Of a stretch of DNA of 64,000 nt, positions 63,845 through 64,000 are shown one piece after another. Numbering within the stretch: the stretch's first letter is position 1; each line of letters opens with the position of its first letter. Source of the DNA: [Eubacterium] yurii subsp. margaretiae ATCC 43715 (GTDB lineage: Bacteria > Bacillota > Clostridia > Peptostreptococcales > Filifactoraceae); NCBI GenBank assembly GCA_000146855.1, contig GL405246.1:941661-1005660 (forward strand), given 5' to 3'. Both the position numbers and the translations under genes were made by a program. A model generated the notes under the pieces. That model was not told the origin of the DNA, searched no databases, and worked only from the letters and a program-made list of their open reading frames with translations.

Positions 63845-64000
63845 CTATTTTCCTCTTTTCTATGCTTATACTGATATCTAATAAGTAATTAAAAATTCAG
63901 TGAAGTTTTTCTGAGATAACTGAAATGAATTAATTCTATATTATAATTAAAGAAATATCAGTATCAATATCAATTTATAAAATGCTTATTATGAAAGTAA

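Overview
The window is about 64 kb of low-GC, gene-dense DNA. Strong GGAGG-type ribosome binding sites, Rho-independent terminators and a marker set typical of the group point to an anaerobic monoderm Firmicute of the Clostridia/Tissierellia kind. Those markers are a V/A-type ATPase operon, the rlmN-prpC-prkC-rsgA-rpe-thiN block, a formiminotetrahydrofolate cyclodeaminase-like protein and an EFR1-type flavodoxin-ferredoxin. I cannot name a genus from the sequence alone. There is no CRISPR array, rRNA gene, insertion sequence or prophage; the one RNA gene seen besides riboswitch-like leaders is a tRNA-Arg.

Layout. 1-4 kb: 3' end of cca, then on the minus strand an STM4015-STM4014-STM4013-like trio (leucine-rich repeat protein, ATP-grasp enzyme, sulfatase-fold hydrolase) without the two radical SAM partners this family usually has. 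4.3-10.2 kb: a lipoprotein, a U32 family RNA-modification-type protein, and an alpha/beta hydrolase plus membrane MurF-like ligase pair. 10.7-13.9 kb: promoter, purine riboswitch, NCS2 purine permease and guanine deaminase, a guanine salvage/catabolism unit. 14-16.9 kb: four tandem paralogs of an unrecognised family (N-terminal zinc ribbon plus four membrane helices). 17-19.6 kb: exonuclease-like protein, HAD phosphatase, EamA transporter. 19.9-28.5 kb: nine-gene V-ATPase operon. 28.6-33.9 kb: small membrane and secreted proteins and two tandem lipoproteins that join eight Gly-Gln-Tyr repeats to an OmpA-like peptidoglycan-binding domain. 34.2-43.5 kb: Nim-like flavoprotein, Cof phosphatase, mutL, rlmN, the PP2C/PASTA kinase pair, rsgA, rpe, thiN. 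43.7-45.5 kb: isolated cbiC-cbiD. 45.6-52.1 kb: class A PBP with a long Asn/Gln/Pro tail, tcdA, birA, a DUF2225 protein and a UgtP-like glycosyltransferase. 52.6-56.7 kb: small proteins, yigZ, mscL, tRNA-Arg and an orphan BMP-type lipoprotein. 57-63.8 kb: DUF2339 membrane protein, EFR1 ferredoxin, two unrecognised proteins, and the cyclodeaminase-like gene.

The most unusual content is the reduced STM4013-4015 cluster, the four-fold zinc-ribbon membrane family, the repeat/OmpA lipoprotein pair (with signs of gene conversion), a purine riboswitch with an extra base in J3/1 followed by a second structured leader element, and a tRNA-Arg whose anticodon loop has C instead of U at position 33. Several start sites (rlmN, rsgA, the 60.6 kb membrane gene) look non-canonical. 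Coordinates of promoters and hairpins come from reading the sequence by eye, and family names come from recalled motif knowledge, not database searches.
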